NCBI GenBank assembly: GCA_035048495.1
Contig: CM068544.1
Span: 15,122,138-15,186,137 of the forward strand
DNA: 64,000 bases
Direction: 5' to 3'
Origin: Euptelea pleiosperma
Lineage: Eukaryota > Streptophyta > Magnoliopsida > Ranunculales > Eupteleaceae
Shown here: piece by piece, positions 45,510 to 55,717 of the stretch
Layout of the letters: each line of letters begins with the position of its first letter
Position numbering within the stretch: the stretch's first letter is position 1
Notes under the pieces: model-generated
Told to the model about the DNA's origin: nothing
Database searches by the model: none
The model's input: only the letters and a program-made list of their open reading frames with translations
Program-made: the position numbers and the translations under genes

Positions 45510-48334
45510 TCTAATGCTCAGTTTTCTTCTCTTTTTGTCTTGCAGGAGATAAATTCTCTTGGTTCAAGGACGAGGAATTCTCTCGTCAGACTCTTGCTGG
45601 TCTCAACCCCTATAGTATTCAATTGGTCACTGAATGGCCATTGAAGAGTAAACTTGACCCCAAGATTTATGGTCCACCTGAGTCTGTAATCACGAAGGAA
45701 CTCATAGAGCGAGAGATCAAAGGGATCATGACACTTGAGGAGGTATTGCAGAACCCACAAAGCATAGATTACGATCGACTGAAAAAGAAAAGTTGATTGT
45801 CTCTTAACATATAAATTGTGTGATTTGTGTGCTTGCAGGCCTTTGAGCAAAAGAAACTGCTTATCTTAGATTATCACGATATGCTATTACCTTACGTGAA
45901 CAAAGTAAGAGAGAAAGAAGGAACCAGCTTGTATGGGTCGCGAACGCTATTCTTTCTCACGCTCGATGGTACATTAAGGCCACTAGCCATTGAGCTCACT
46001 CGACCACCAACAGAGGATAAACCTCAGTGGAAACAAGTCTTCACACCTACTTGGGATGCCACTGGCCGCTGGCTATGGAAGCTTGCTAAAGCTCATGCTT
46101 GTTCTCATGACTCTGGCTATCACCAGCTTGTCAACCACTGGTAAGAATTTATTCAAGACCCACTAATGAAACTCAATTTTTTTTAATAAAATGCTATAAA
46201 CAATATGAAAATTACTTAATATTGCAAATAAGACTTGGATTTGATGTAACTCAACTAAACACAGTGATAAAAGAGAGAATAATACACGGATCGGGCTTAG
46301 GGGACCCTATTTTTCTGACCCCTCTTGGGAGTTGTGTGCTTGGCCGTGGATTCCAAGAATCCAACCGTAGATGATTAGAGCTGAGCTGGCATTCAATTTT
46401 TTCAATTATTGCCAGAGCACAACCACCATTGGATTCGTGAAATCCACAGCCAAGCACAAGACTCCGAGAGGGGTCAGAAAAGGGGGTCTTCCAAGCCTGA
46501 GCCTTAATACACATGTAGACTATAATACTCCTAAATATTTTGTAAATTATTGTTTTTTTGACTCACAAGTGGCCTAGATCCGGTTGACTCGGCCTAGTAA
46601 AGGCTGCAAGACTTACAAATTCGAGTTTGTATGAAAAGTCAAATCGAAATACGATCAAGTCGAGTCGACTCGGTGAGTTTTAAAACATTGATCAAGACCA
46701 CATGTTGAAGTGGGTACGTCCATATGTTTTGGATGACTCTCAAGTCCAAATAATGCTTATACCAGTGATTGCCATTCCAATGCGGCGCGCGATCATTAGG
46801 CGCATGATTGCTGCTTCAAAAATCCTGCCGCTTCAAAAATTTTCTCCCTTGCTCAACCTCACAAGTGACTGAAACAGTTTATAAATCGCATGTGACGGCA
46901 AAAATTATGGTTGCAGTAACAAACGTAAGCTTTGTGTATACTACTTTGTATTTGTAGGCTAAGGACTCACTGTTGTATGGAGCCTTATATAATTGCTGCG
47001 AATCGGCAACTAAGTGCGATGCATCCGATCTATAGATTGTTATTTCCTCATTTCCGGTATACAATGGAGATCAACGCTCTTGCTCGACAGAGTCTCATCA
47101 ATGCAGATGGTGTCATAGAGACCTCCTTCTCACCTGGAAAGTATTCAATGGAACTTAGCTCTGTGGCCTATGACCAGCTATGGCGCTTTGACATGGAAGC
47201 TTTGCCAGCAGACTTGATTAGGAGGTAATCTTACATGCATTATATTTCCTGTCGCTACCATTGGAATGGTTTTCAAACCCCATGCACCTAGGAGATCTTC
47301 TCGCCTATAATTCAATATATGAGCAATGGTTCAGAGAAAGGTCATATCGAATTATGTTGCTTTTGATACTAGTCCTAATCTTGATTTCAAATTTTTCCTT
47401 AGTTTCCCATGAAATTTCAAAAATTTCGACCGGAATTTCAGTTTCAGGCCTCCCCGAAATGGTTTGAGAAATTGAAATTTAAAACCTTGCCCATAGTTCT
47501 TCGCCTTGCACCCAAGAACCAGCCCCATAAGTCATTGGTTCTAATTATTGTTTATTTTTTTAATTAATTGACAGGGGTATGGCAGTTGAGGATCCAACAG
47601 CTGAGCACGGTCTAAAGTTGACAATCGAGGACTACCCTTTCGCCAATGATGGTCTCATCCTTTGGGATGCCATTAAGAAGTGGGTGAGCGACTATGTCAA
47701 CCACTATTACCCAGAACCTAGCCTCATTGAAGCTGATTCAGAGCTCCAAGCATGGTGGACTGAGGTACGAACCAAAGGCCATGAAGACAAGAAGAACGAA
47801 CCATGGTGGCCGCTTTTAAAATCTCCGAACGATCTTATCCAAATCTTGACGACCATAATTTGGGTTGCATCGGGTCACCACGCTGCGGTAAATTTTGGCC
47901 AGTATATATACGGAGGTTATTTCCCGAACCGACCCACAATTGCAAGGAAAAAGATGCCTACTGAGGATCCGTCTGAACAAGAATACAAAAACTTTATGGA
48001 GAAGCCAGAGTTTACACTATTGCAATGCTTTCCTTCACAAATTCAGGCAACTAAAGTGATGGCGGTCTTGGACGTGTTGTCGAACCACTCACCAGATGAG
48101 GAATATCTAGGTAGTGAAATGGAGCCATCTTGGTCGGAGAATCCGGTCATAAAGGCGGCGTTTGAGCAGTTCAATGGAAAGTTGAGGGAGTTAGAAGGAA
48201 TAATTGATGCAAGGAACATAGATCCGAAGCTAAAGAATAGAGTTGGAGCAGGTGTAGTACCGTATGAGCTCTTGAAGCCATACTCTAAACCTGGGGTGAC
48301 AGGAATGGGAGTTCCTAACAGCATCTCCATTTAA
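38375..48334 (+). CDS. Chloroplast-type 13S-lipoxygenase, eight exons, with a frameshift in exon 4
   Basis: Exons: 38375-38723, 39421-39683, 41068-41305, 45124-45448, 45546-45742, 45839-46140, 46958-47224, 47575-48334, all GT-AG. Apart from one extra base they sum to 900 codons (899 aa), normal for plastid 13-LOX. It opens MLKPQVQQS with a serine-rich transit-peptide-like region. The PLAT domain spans about residues 75-220, then the lipoxygenase domain to the C-terminal SISI. Iron ligands are present: His557 and His562 (HWLRTH), His749 and Asn753 (GHHAAVN), Ile899. Ser614-Phe615 and Arg766 match known 13-LOX pocket residues, and Ala607 fits S-stereochemistry. 13-LOX oxygenates linolenic/linoleic acid for jasmonate and green-leaf volatiles. 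A net +1 frameshift near 45339 brings a TAA at 45342, so the literal frame stops after about 356 residues. It is a pseudogene, or the base is an assembly error. Confidence 0.93.
39827..40214. mobile_element. MITE family C, copy 2, in LOX intron 2, perfect 9-bp target duplication
   Basis: Flanked by TTCCATCAT at 39818-39826 and 40215-40223. Starts GGAAAAATCTAGGATACC and ends GAACAGCCC, as family C copy 1 at 16154-16564 does. It lacks about 26 bp near the right end that copy 1 has, bounded by CTGCATCAAA direct repeats. The core TGATTGGTGATTTCTAGC and its inverse are present. Confidence 0.88.
40750..40855. repeat. Short hairpin in LOX intron 2
   Basis: TTTGCCACATACCCAA (about 40759-40774) faces TTGGGTATGTGGCAAA (about 40823-40838), with a 48-nt AT-rich loop. 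Further weak pairing of GTAC ends surrounds it. Could be a small foldback repeat. Confidence 0.6.
41427..41652. mobile_element. MITE with about 55-bp TIRs in LOX intron 3
   Basis: Left CCTCGTCCATTTGGTTGAGG then CAACCCCCTATCATGTTGTG; right CACAACATGATAGGGGGGTT then CCACAACCAAATGGGTGAGG. The arms pair over about 55 bp with a 115-bp centre. It does not share the ATCAGCCTGATT core. Target duplication not identified. Confidence 0.7.
41990..43600 (-). pseudogene. Copia RT/RNase H fragment with polypurine tract and 3' LTR, in LOX intron 3
   Basis: On the - strand, from about 43300 to 42800, the frames encode [15 protein letters not shown], then [37 protein letters not shown] and [17 protein letters not shown] segment with [13 protein letters not shown] and [11 protein letters not shown] follows. 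This is the end of copia RT and RNase H. The polypurine tract GGGAGGGGGAGTTTGTTGG (complement near 42634-42652) marks the start of the 3' LTR, which runs to about 41990. Stops and a frame change show it is dead. It lies antisense to LOX. Upstream pol decays beyond about 43600. Confidence 0.78.
43901..44239. mobile_element. Hairpin MITE family D in LOX intron 3, perfect 9-bp target duplication
   Basis: Flanked by TTCAAAAAA at 43892-43900 and 44240-44248. The left arm reads GTCGGACTCCAAGGACCCCC, GCGTACCCACATAG, AATCAATGGCTGATTTTTGG. The right arm carries the inverse of each, ending GTCCAACCA. The centre holds the 168-bp module that is tandemly amplified at 13452-14215. Confidence 0.88.
45459..45513 (+). 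repeat. CT microsatellite in LOX intron 4
   Basis: Almost pure TC run just upstream of the intron 4 acceptor (45545). The pyrimidine run may contribute to the polypyrimidine tract. Confidence 0.85.
46288..46503. mobile_element. 216-bp hairpin MITE in LOX intron 6
   Basis: GGATCGGGCTTAGGGGACCC at the left pairs with GGTCTTCCAAGCCTGAGCC at the right, and GTGGATTCCAAGAATCCAAC with GGATTCGTGAAATCCAC. The arms pair throughout around a TTCAATTTTTTCAATTATTG centre. Flanks ATAATACAC (46279-46287) and TTAATACAC (46504-46512) match at 8 of 9 bases. Confidence 0.8.
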
Positions 48335-48719
48335 ATCTTGATGTATGTGGTAATTTTTTGCAAATCCATGCTATGATGATGATGATATGTTCATCTTTCA
48401 GAATATAAATGAGAAAGAGATGCAGTGGCATCATAAATGCAGGATTTTCCAACCACAATCTCCACTTAAATCATGATGTATGTGGGACATTTTTATAATT
48501 CATGTTACGACGATGAGAAGTAAATCTTTAAGAGATTACCTTATTGTTCTTGACCACACAAATCCACAACCGAAGTTCGGGGGCGTCCTTGCCATCAGGT
48601 CGTAAGCTGCTACCGTGAAGGTGGAACTACTCATGCCGACCCACACAAGGGGCCATACCCATGCAGGGGTTTTCTCGAGGGATTGAAGGCTTTTCACGGT
48701 GGTTGAAGCAGATCATAAG

Positions 48720-49060
48720 ATCTAGAGGCGGTTGAAGCAGATAAAAAAGATATTCAATATGATGAGAATTGCAGTTGTACAGAAGGTACCTCTGGCTTCA
48801 TACATGCTGGAAGCTGAGGTGAACCATTGGTTAGACATGATCAAGAGATCTAGAGGCGTAAAATGGATGACCTGGATGTAGTTCGAGGTAGTCTTTTTGG
48901 AAAAGTACTTCCCAAAATCAACAAAGGATGTAAGGTTTGATAGTAGACAGTACGAGGCCAAGTTCACGAAGTTATATCACATTTTACGCCTCATACGGTG
49001 GTGGATGAGGCCATGAAGTCAAAGAGATTCGAGTAGAGGCTAAAGCTTTCAATTAAAGGA
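48720..49060 (+). pseudogene. Ty3-gypsy gag fragment
   Basis: Frames encode MLEAEVNHWLDMIKRS, a WMTWM segment, a stop, then FEVVFLEKYFPKSTKDVRFD and RQYEAKFTKLYHI. The order of W..M., EKYFP and the 'Y...F..L' block is that of gypsy gag (retrotrans_gag). Only about 110 codons are left, with stops and a frame change. It lies 400 bp beyond the LOX stop codon on the same strand. Confidence 0.65.
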
Positions 49061-49159
49061 AAGATGATTGTACTAATGTTATAAAGGAAATGTGGCTAGG
49101 GATTGAAAATTACGACCAAGGGACGCATGGAGGAGCCTACTTGGTCAAAATCAAATGAT

Positions 49160-49745
49160 TTAAGGAAGGTTGACCTTTTTGGATCTACGGGAAAATAAAC
49201 ATATTTTTCATATGTTAAAGCATATGCCCGTATGAAATCAAAAATGGTGTGAGCGTATGGCCTCACAATGTACTTTGGAGCATCAGATCTCCAGATCTAG
49301 TAAGATTGGGCGACTGAGAAGTATTGACCATTGGATTTCATCAAGATAGACACAATTTTCATAAATAAAGGCATACGCCAGCATGAAATTCAAAATGATT
49401 TAGGCGTATAACCTTAGATCCTATTTTGGAGCATCATATCTTCATGATTAAGCAAAATCAAATGGCGGAGAAGCATTGACCATTGGATATCTGACCAAAT
49501 GAACAGATTTTTCAGATGTTAAGGCATACGCCCGCATGAAATTAAAAATGATGCAGGTGTATAGCCTCACATCTCATTTTGGAACTCATCTTCTTTATGA
49601 TCAAGCAAGATCAAATAGTGGAGAAGCATCGACCGTTGTATCTCCATCCAGATTAACAGAGTTTTTAGATGTTAAAGCATATGACCGCATGAAATTGAAA
49701 ATGATGTGGGCGTATGGTCTTATATCTCATTTTCATTGAGTCATT
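49160..49745. repeat. Tandem array of about 135-145-bp units
   Basis: Four or so units, each with GGCATACGCC(C/A)GCATGAAAT, AAAATGATG, GGCGTAT, TTTTGGA, TGATCAAGCAA(A/G)ATCAAAT, GGAGAAGCAT(T/C)GACC and a TCAGATGTTAAGGCAT-like end. The best-defined units start near 49222, 49370, 49525 and 49675. It follows the gypsy gag relic and may be an element leader repeat. Confidence 0.75.
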
Positions 49746-50354
49746 AGGGAGATATAGCTAAGAAGATGAAATTTGACTTTTTTTTTGTCAAAATCTAAAT
49801 ATCTCAAGATTTGTGCAAGATCTGACAGATCTGAAGGCATACGCCCGTACCAAATACAATTCTCTACGAATGTATAGCCTTCTATTGTCCAATTATGCAC
49901 AATTTTGATCATTTCGGTGGATTTGAAACATAAGCAAGAGCAGTTCGCAGAATTTCGACAGTTCAGGCAATTTGTGAGCAGTGCATACACTACGGACTTT
50001 TTGGTACTTTGCGCAACATTTTATGTGGACTCTTTTCTACGTAGAGTTGTTGAGCCATCTGTTCATGGCACAGTGGAATATTAAAACTTTTTTGAACATT
50101 CTCCTATTCCCAATCTACAGGTTTTTGGTATGATTCGACGACTCCACTGAGAAAAAGGGTCCACATAAAAATTTATTCAAGAGGAATACTAGTCCCAAGC
50201 ACAAGAAGTAGAAAATTATTGTTCTCTTCTTCTTTGTTGGACACCCATCCATATAAGGGTATTATAGTAACTATAAAAACTATATTTAAATTACCATAAC
50301 TCCCTCACATGGACTATTCAAGAAAGAGGCAACTATGGTTTATTTATTTTTTGG

Positions 50355-50609
50355 ATCAGGCTCAACGGACACATATTTTCACACATAATTTCACACAAAA
50401 AAATCGTCGGGGGCCAATATATAAATTAGAAGTTTTGGAATAGGATGATTTTTGGTGAGGATTCTATCATTCTGAAATTCATAGCATGGTTTATAAGTTA
50501 AAGAGCGGTTATCCATATGGCGAGGAGATCATCCTCACCAAAAATCAGCGCGCCATTGATTTATCTTCCATGTGAGTACACCAAAATCCATGTGGGTACA
50601 GCCTGACCC
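50355..50609. mobile_element. 255-bp hairpin MITE related to families A and D
   Basis: Begins GGATCAGGCTCAACGG and ends TACAGCCTGACCC. Flanks TTATTTTTT (50346-50354) and TTGTTTTTT (50610-50618) agree at 8 of 9 bases. The interior holds GGTGAGGAT...GATCATCCTCACCAAAAATCAGCG, as in family D, while the ends resemble family A. Confidence 0.75.
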
Positions 50610-50949
50610 TTGTTTTTTTGTTGGGAGCTTGGGTATTATATGGCGGAAATTTTCAAAGATTCAGTAAACTTGGTTTATTTCACGAAGAACCGTTTTATGC
50701 ATTAATTATTCTGAATTATTTAAAAAGAAATTTTAAAATGCAAACAAAGATTTGATTTTTATTTTTTTACTATTTGCCAAAAATATTTAACAAATTTTCG
50801 ATTTTTTCGTGTTAATGCTGATTCAGCCAAGTCCTTTAGTATGTTTGGGGGTAAGTGGGTTTGCTGGCATCCTCATATTACCCCTCAAATCTGAATCCCA
50901 CCACCCGCCACTCCCAACTCCAGCGTCACTAGTGAATGCTCAACATTGA

Positions 50950-51150
50950 AAATTTGTTATGGATCCAATCCTGACGCGCTACGTGACACTCAATCCACTG
51001 ACTGTATGGATGTTTGACACATGCTTTAGTGGACCTATACAACAAAAATCAGCCTGATTGGTGATTTCTAGCCGTTGGATTTGAGTACAACAAACACTGC
51101 CTGAGTCCCATGATATGCTGGAATCCAACAGTTAGTAATGACCATACCCA
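50950..51150. mobile_element. One arm of a core-bearing MITE
   Basis: ACTGTATGGATGTTTGACAC, CAAAAATCAGCCTGATTGGT and TTTCTAGCCGTTGGATTTGA in the usual order, without a matching second arm. Truncated copy, ending within the 3' flank of the gene at 51353-51769. Confidence 0.6.
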
Positions 51151-51352
51151 CAGGTTGCAGTGCAATACATCAATCAATTGAGCCATGGACTCCAGCCCTT
51201 GTAATACATGCAAGTTTAGTCCATTACTACAAATATATATTGCTGTTGCGAGCGAAGGGATAAAATACTGAATGACAGAGAAATTAAACTTATTAATTAT
51301 CAATGTCTTCAGAAAAAGGACAACGAAAGATGGAGAAGAGCATAAGACTCGA

Positions 51353-51769
51353 TCACTTACTCTTCCCTTGGGTTTTGTCATTACCATCTTCAATCGATGC
51401 CATAAAATTGAGCCTTTCATCGGATGTAGCTGTGATGACTGGCATCCATAAATCGGCAGTGCTACTCAAAAGAGTATGGACCTGTGGGTCTGCCATGGCT
51501 GAGGATATCATCTCATCTACATCATCCAACTTGGCCGATAACTTGTCCAACTCCTTGGCTATTTCCAGCTAAAAACCACCACCCCCACAAAAAGCAAACT
51601 AAACTGTAAGAAACATAAGAATTTCGCAGATAAATAGCTGTACATGAAGCATTAAAATTACCTCATCAAGATTTTCCGATGGTTTTGGTGGCACCTTTGT
51701 AACCTCTAATCCAAGTGCTTCAATTTTTGCACGCAATTCAACTTCTTCTTGATTGGATGATGCTTCCAC
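51353..51769 (-). CDS. Last two exons of a coiled-coil protein (51662-51769 and 51353-51568)
   Basis: On the - strand, TGTAG precedes an exon of exactly 36 codons (VEASSNQEEVELRAKIEALG, LEVTKVPPKPSENLDE), ending at a GTAAT donor. After a 93-bp intron with a TTTTTAG acceptor, the terminal exon encodes LEIAKELDKLSAKLDDVDEM, then ADPQVHTLLSSTADLWMPVI and SDERLNFMASIEDG, closing with a TGA after 71 residues. Clean splice sites, phase 0 and uninterrupted reading make this look like a real gene end. The N-terminal part is a coiled coil. From memory it resembles the C-terminus of plant proteins annotated as ELKS/Rab6-interacting/CAST family, but I cannot verify that. Upstream exons should lie above 51790 and were not found, so the gene may be truncated or have a long intron. 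Confidence 0.65.
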
Positions 51770-52104
51770 CTACACAATCATATCTGCATAGTGTGAGTTA
51801 CTGTGGACTACCATGTAGGGGAGAAGCATTGTGAAGAATAACATCAAAGCGACTCTTCTAGTCCACAAAAAAAGAAAAAAAAAGATTGATCCACGTACCT
51901 ATGAAACAAGCGTACCACTAAATATAATAGCCAAATACTTGCATCACACCTATGTTTATGACAACATTTGTGATGATAAAGTTGCCATGATGAAGTTTCA
52001 AAATAAAAAGTCCAGAATTTACTCATCTGGGCGTACACTATGAAAATGATCTTCCAAGAAAAATACTGTTGGAATATCAAAGTACTTCTGTAAAGTTTCC
52101 TAAC

Positions 52105-53050
52105 TCTACCAAAGCAGATTTTCAATGAAATTCTATCAGTGATTAGGGGAGAATTGAAATACTATTTTTTTATTTAAAAATAACAAAAGAAAGAAATACT
52201 ATTCTTCTGTCGTTTAGTTCAATAGATCCTCATCTTTACTCATCCATCACTTCTATAACTTACCTACACTACCAGGTGATTGAAGACCGAAAAGGACGAT
52301 GCAAAGGCTGAAAAGCATGGGGAACGAGGTTGTGAGAGAGAATTTGAAATGTGAAAGATTTAAAAGACATGGTTTTAAATTGGGATAAGGCCCTGATGAT
52401 GATGAAATATAAAACTAGGGTGATTTGCAAGCTTCTGTCAATATCAACATGAGATAAATGACAGTTGTGATATAAATTTGTTGGGTTATCTAAGGCTTTG
52501 AGTTTTGTGGGATCAGCTGAATGTGATGGATCCCCATTATAATGATCTTAAGGTTCTCGCTGAGAGTTCCAAAAATTCTTCTCTACCAAAGCAGATTTTC
52601 AATGAAATTCTATCAGTGATTGGCGGAGAATTGAAATACTATTTTTTTTTTAATAACAAAAGAAAGCAATACTCTTCTTCTGTCATATAGTTCAACAGAT
52701 CCTCATCTTTACTCATCCATCACTTCTATAACTTACCTACACTACCAGGTGATTGAAGACCGAAAGGACGATGGCTGAAAAGCATGTGGAACGAGGTTGT
52801 GAGAGAGAATTTGAAATGTGAAAGATTTAAAAGATATGGTTTTAAATTGGGAGAAGGCCCTGGTGATGATGAAATATACTACTAGGGTGATTTGCAAGCT
52901 TCTGTCAACATCAACATGAGATAAATGAGTTAGCTAGTTGTGATATAAATTTGTTAGGTTATCTAAGGCTTTGAGTTTTGTGGGATCAGCTGAATGTGAT
53001 GGATCCCCATTATAATGATCTTAAGGTTCTCGCTGAGAGTTCCAAAAATA
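52105..53050. repeat. Direct tandem duplication of about 475 bp
   Basis: Copy 1 (about 52105-52579) and copy 2 (about 52580-53050) both begin CTACCAAAGCAGATTTTCAA. Both contain CACTACCAGGTGATTGAAGA, AACGAGGTTGTGAGAGAG and CAGCTGAATGTGATGGATCC, and end GCTGAGAGTTCCAAAAAT. They are highly similar with a few indels (for example 12 bp near AGGCTGAAAAGCATG), so the duplication is recent. No clear coding content. Confidence 0.85.
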
Positions 53051-55429
53051 CAAGAACTGTGTTCGAAAATATCAGAGTTTTATATCAAGGTTATCTAAGT
53101 TTTTGATGGGGGCAACGTCGAGATTAACATCAGATCCACCATATTTCAAAGGGTTTCTCTGGATGTGGAGAAAGCTGTCGAGACACCCCTTTTTCGCTAG
53201 AGTTAGCAGGTTGTTCTACTGCTACTTGGGGATCTTCTAATTAGGTGCATGTTTGACTGAGGGTTCAAGATAAATAGTTCTTTTCATCACAGATACAGTT
53301 CATCTGGCTAAAACAATATGTCAAAGAACATACATCACTATTCCAGCACCTTGGGCGCATAAACATTGACTGTCAAAGTAACAATTTGTGAATTCCATGT
53401 CCAGCTTTGAAAAATTATAGAGCAACAACATTCATAAATAAAATGGATTCGATGTTATTACCATTAATATAGTTTTTATTGGATGTTTCCACTTTTTAAG
53501 TTGTGACATCCATATTTCTCTCACTTCTCTTGTATGCAGGATCATATCCCCATAGAACCAAATGCTCAATTTTGCATTGCTTATATCTTTATCTTCAGTT
53601 GTGTAGTCTACTTATATTTCTTCCTATTTTATTCTCATCCAACTTCTACTAAGTTCTAACTTCTAGTGTTGAAGATTAGGACATCCACATTGGATTGTCT
53701 TCGTACTAAAGGGAAGTCTGTGAAAGATGATTTTGGACTAAATAATATTGAAACTTCAGCTCATGCTTGGGATGATCATCTAAAAATTTTTCCAATCTAT
53801 CTTTCATATCATCCTCAAATCATGCTAAATATTGTTTTGTTCACTGTTCTTCATTCTTATGTATGGTAGCACTTATCTCTTTCTAGTTTTTGATATTATG
53901 GTAGTTCTGTTAATGAGTACTCGTAACACTTAAACATTGGCGTGAGGTGTTATTATAAGTCTATGAGATGATTATTATTCATATCATGCCTATATACAAT
54001 TCCATAAAATATTCATACTGGATGAAAGCAACACCATATTGTTTAGACATTTCAAACACAACGAACTCCTATAAAAATAACATGCATATTTTGTCCCAAA
54101 GCACTTCTTGAAGTTGATCTACTAATCTTCTCATTGTAAAAATTCCCAAGTACTGATACCTATTAGTTTTGATTGTATGTGATTTATTGGAAAGGCTTTG
54201 ATCGTATGTGATTTATTGGAACTGAATTTTGGTTGTGCTAAGCTTGATCATATTTCTTCAAAATGAGATTTTCTTGGGTATGACTACCTTTGCAAAATTT
54301 ACCAGTGCTTTGAAACAATAAGTAAACAATCACTAAATTCTCAAAATGTAAGCTTCATTGAAAAATTGGCCGGCTCTAAAAAGCAACATGACAATCTTTC
54401 TTCATATCATTGGCTTTCCAATGGTCAAAGACGATTCTATTTTCAATATTCTCCTATTTACTACGGCAACGAAGAATCAAACTATCACTTCTGAGGTCCT
54501 CACTAACAAGGAATTGAATGTATTCAGAATGGTTATCATTTTCATCATATACCACCTCAAAGTGATGACCCTCAACCTTTTCAAACTGCTGATTAGTCAC
54601 ATGAACTCATTCCATCCTTTAAGCTAGCTCTACTATCTCTCGATCATTTTTCTTGCAGCATTTTATTGAGCTGCACCACACCTAATCACTTCTCTGGTTG
54701 TACCCTAGAATATTCCGTTATTTTAACCTTATTTTGTACAAATTATATCTCTAGCCTAAGAAATTGTACTTGCATACACAACCCTTGTATATTTATTCAA
54801 ACCCATCTTTGGGTTGTAATGGCTCATTAAATTAATGCAAAATATGAAGCAATGACCTAAACACATGGTAGGACATGGTGCCCAACAAATATACAAGGTG
54901 TCTGACATAGCACATTCGAGTAGCCGAACACACATTAATGTCCAAATGTATTATACATATAATATTTAGTTACATTCAAAACAAAAGGGTAGTCTTTTAA
55001 TTCGAGAAGCCCGAACATGCATTGCATCTGATTACCTTTAGTTCGACTGTCATCCCCTCCTATTTCAGGCTGCTATAGCGCATCGAAACGACCAAACCAA
55101 ACAACACAAGACTGTGCCACACCAAATCATTGCCCCTACCAATACATGTGTTCCCACCACGTCGAAGCAATAACCCCTTCTCTGTTTGTCATCCCCAAAT
55201 ACCCATTCATTGCAGCTTGCACAGAACTGCCACCCTCTTCACTTACAATTGTGACTTGGGACATTGCTCATTCACGTCGAACTTTGCTACTCTCTTAGTA
55301 TTATCTACACCCTAACCCAACGACCTCCCCCAGCCTTTTGGGACCAATCACCAACTGTTTCATCTTTGTTTCAGCACCAAATGTGATCCGAATATCATTT
55401 TGCGTCACCACACGATCATTGCCACCCCT
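53051..55429. other. Intergenic or intronic, no gene recognised
   Basis: AT-rich sequence with only short open frames (53666-53869, 54358-54627, 55130-55315) that match no family I know. If the gene at 51353-51769 is complete, this stretch could be its upstream intron. Confidence 0.4.
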
Positions 55430-55717
55430 CTTTGTAACTGTAAGAACAACTGCACATTCATAGCTATAAACTTGCAAGAACTGGAAGATGGAACAGAAAG
55501 AAAGCGAGAGTCGACTAGCTTGGATAAGCCTAGATTGATCTCCTCTATTATATTTATAGATGATCCAATGTTACAAAATAGAAAGTGACAATTAGGGAAA
55601 ACTTGGGCAATAAGAAAAGCCAAAATAGAAACAAGCAAATAAAGAAACTACTTAAGGACCAAGTAACCTAAGTGTGGGCCCATGGGTCCAACGCGTTTTC
55701 TTTTTTAACCCTCCCCC
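55430..55717 (-). mobile_element. Copia 3' LTR and polypurine tract
   Basis: Read on the - strand, GAGGGGGAGGG (complement near 55707-55717) is the polypurine tract directly after the RNase H frame. A probable LTR then starts near 55703 and holds a TATAAATATAAT promoter-like motif (complement near 55546-55557). The far LTR end is not defined. Confidence 0.6.
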
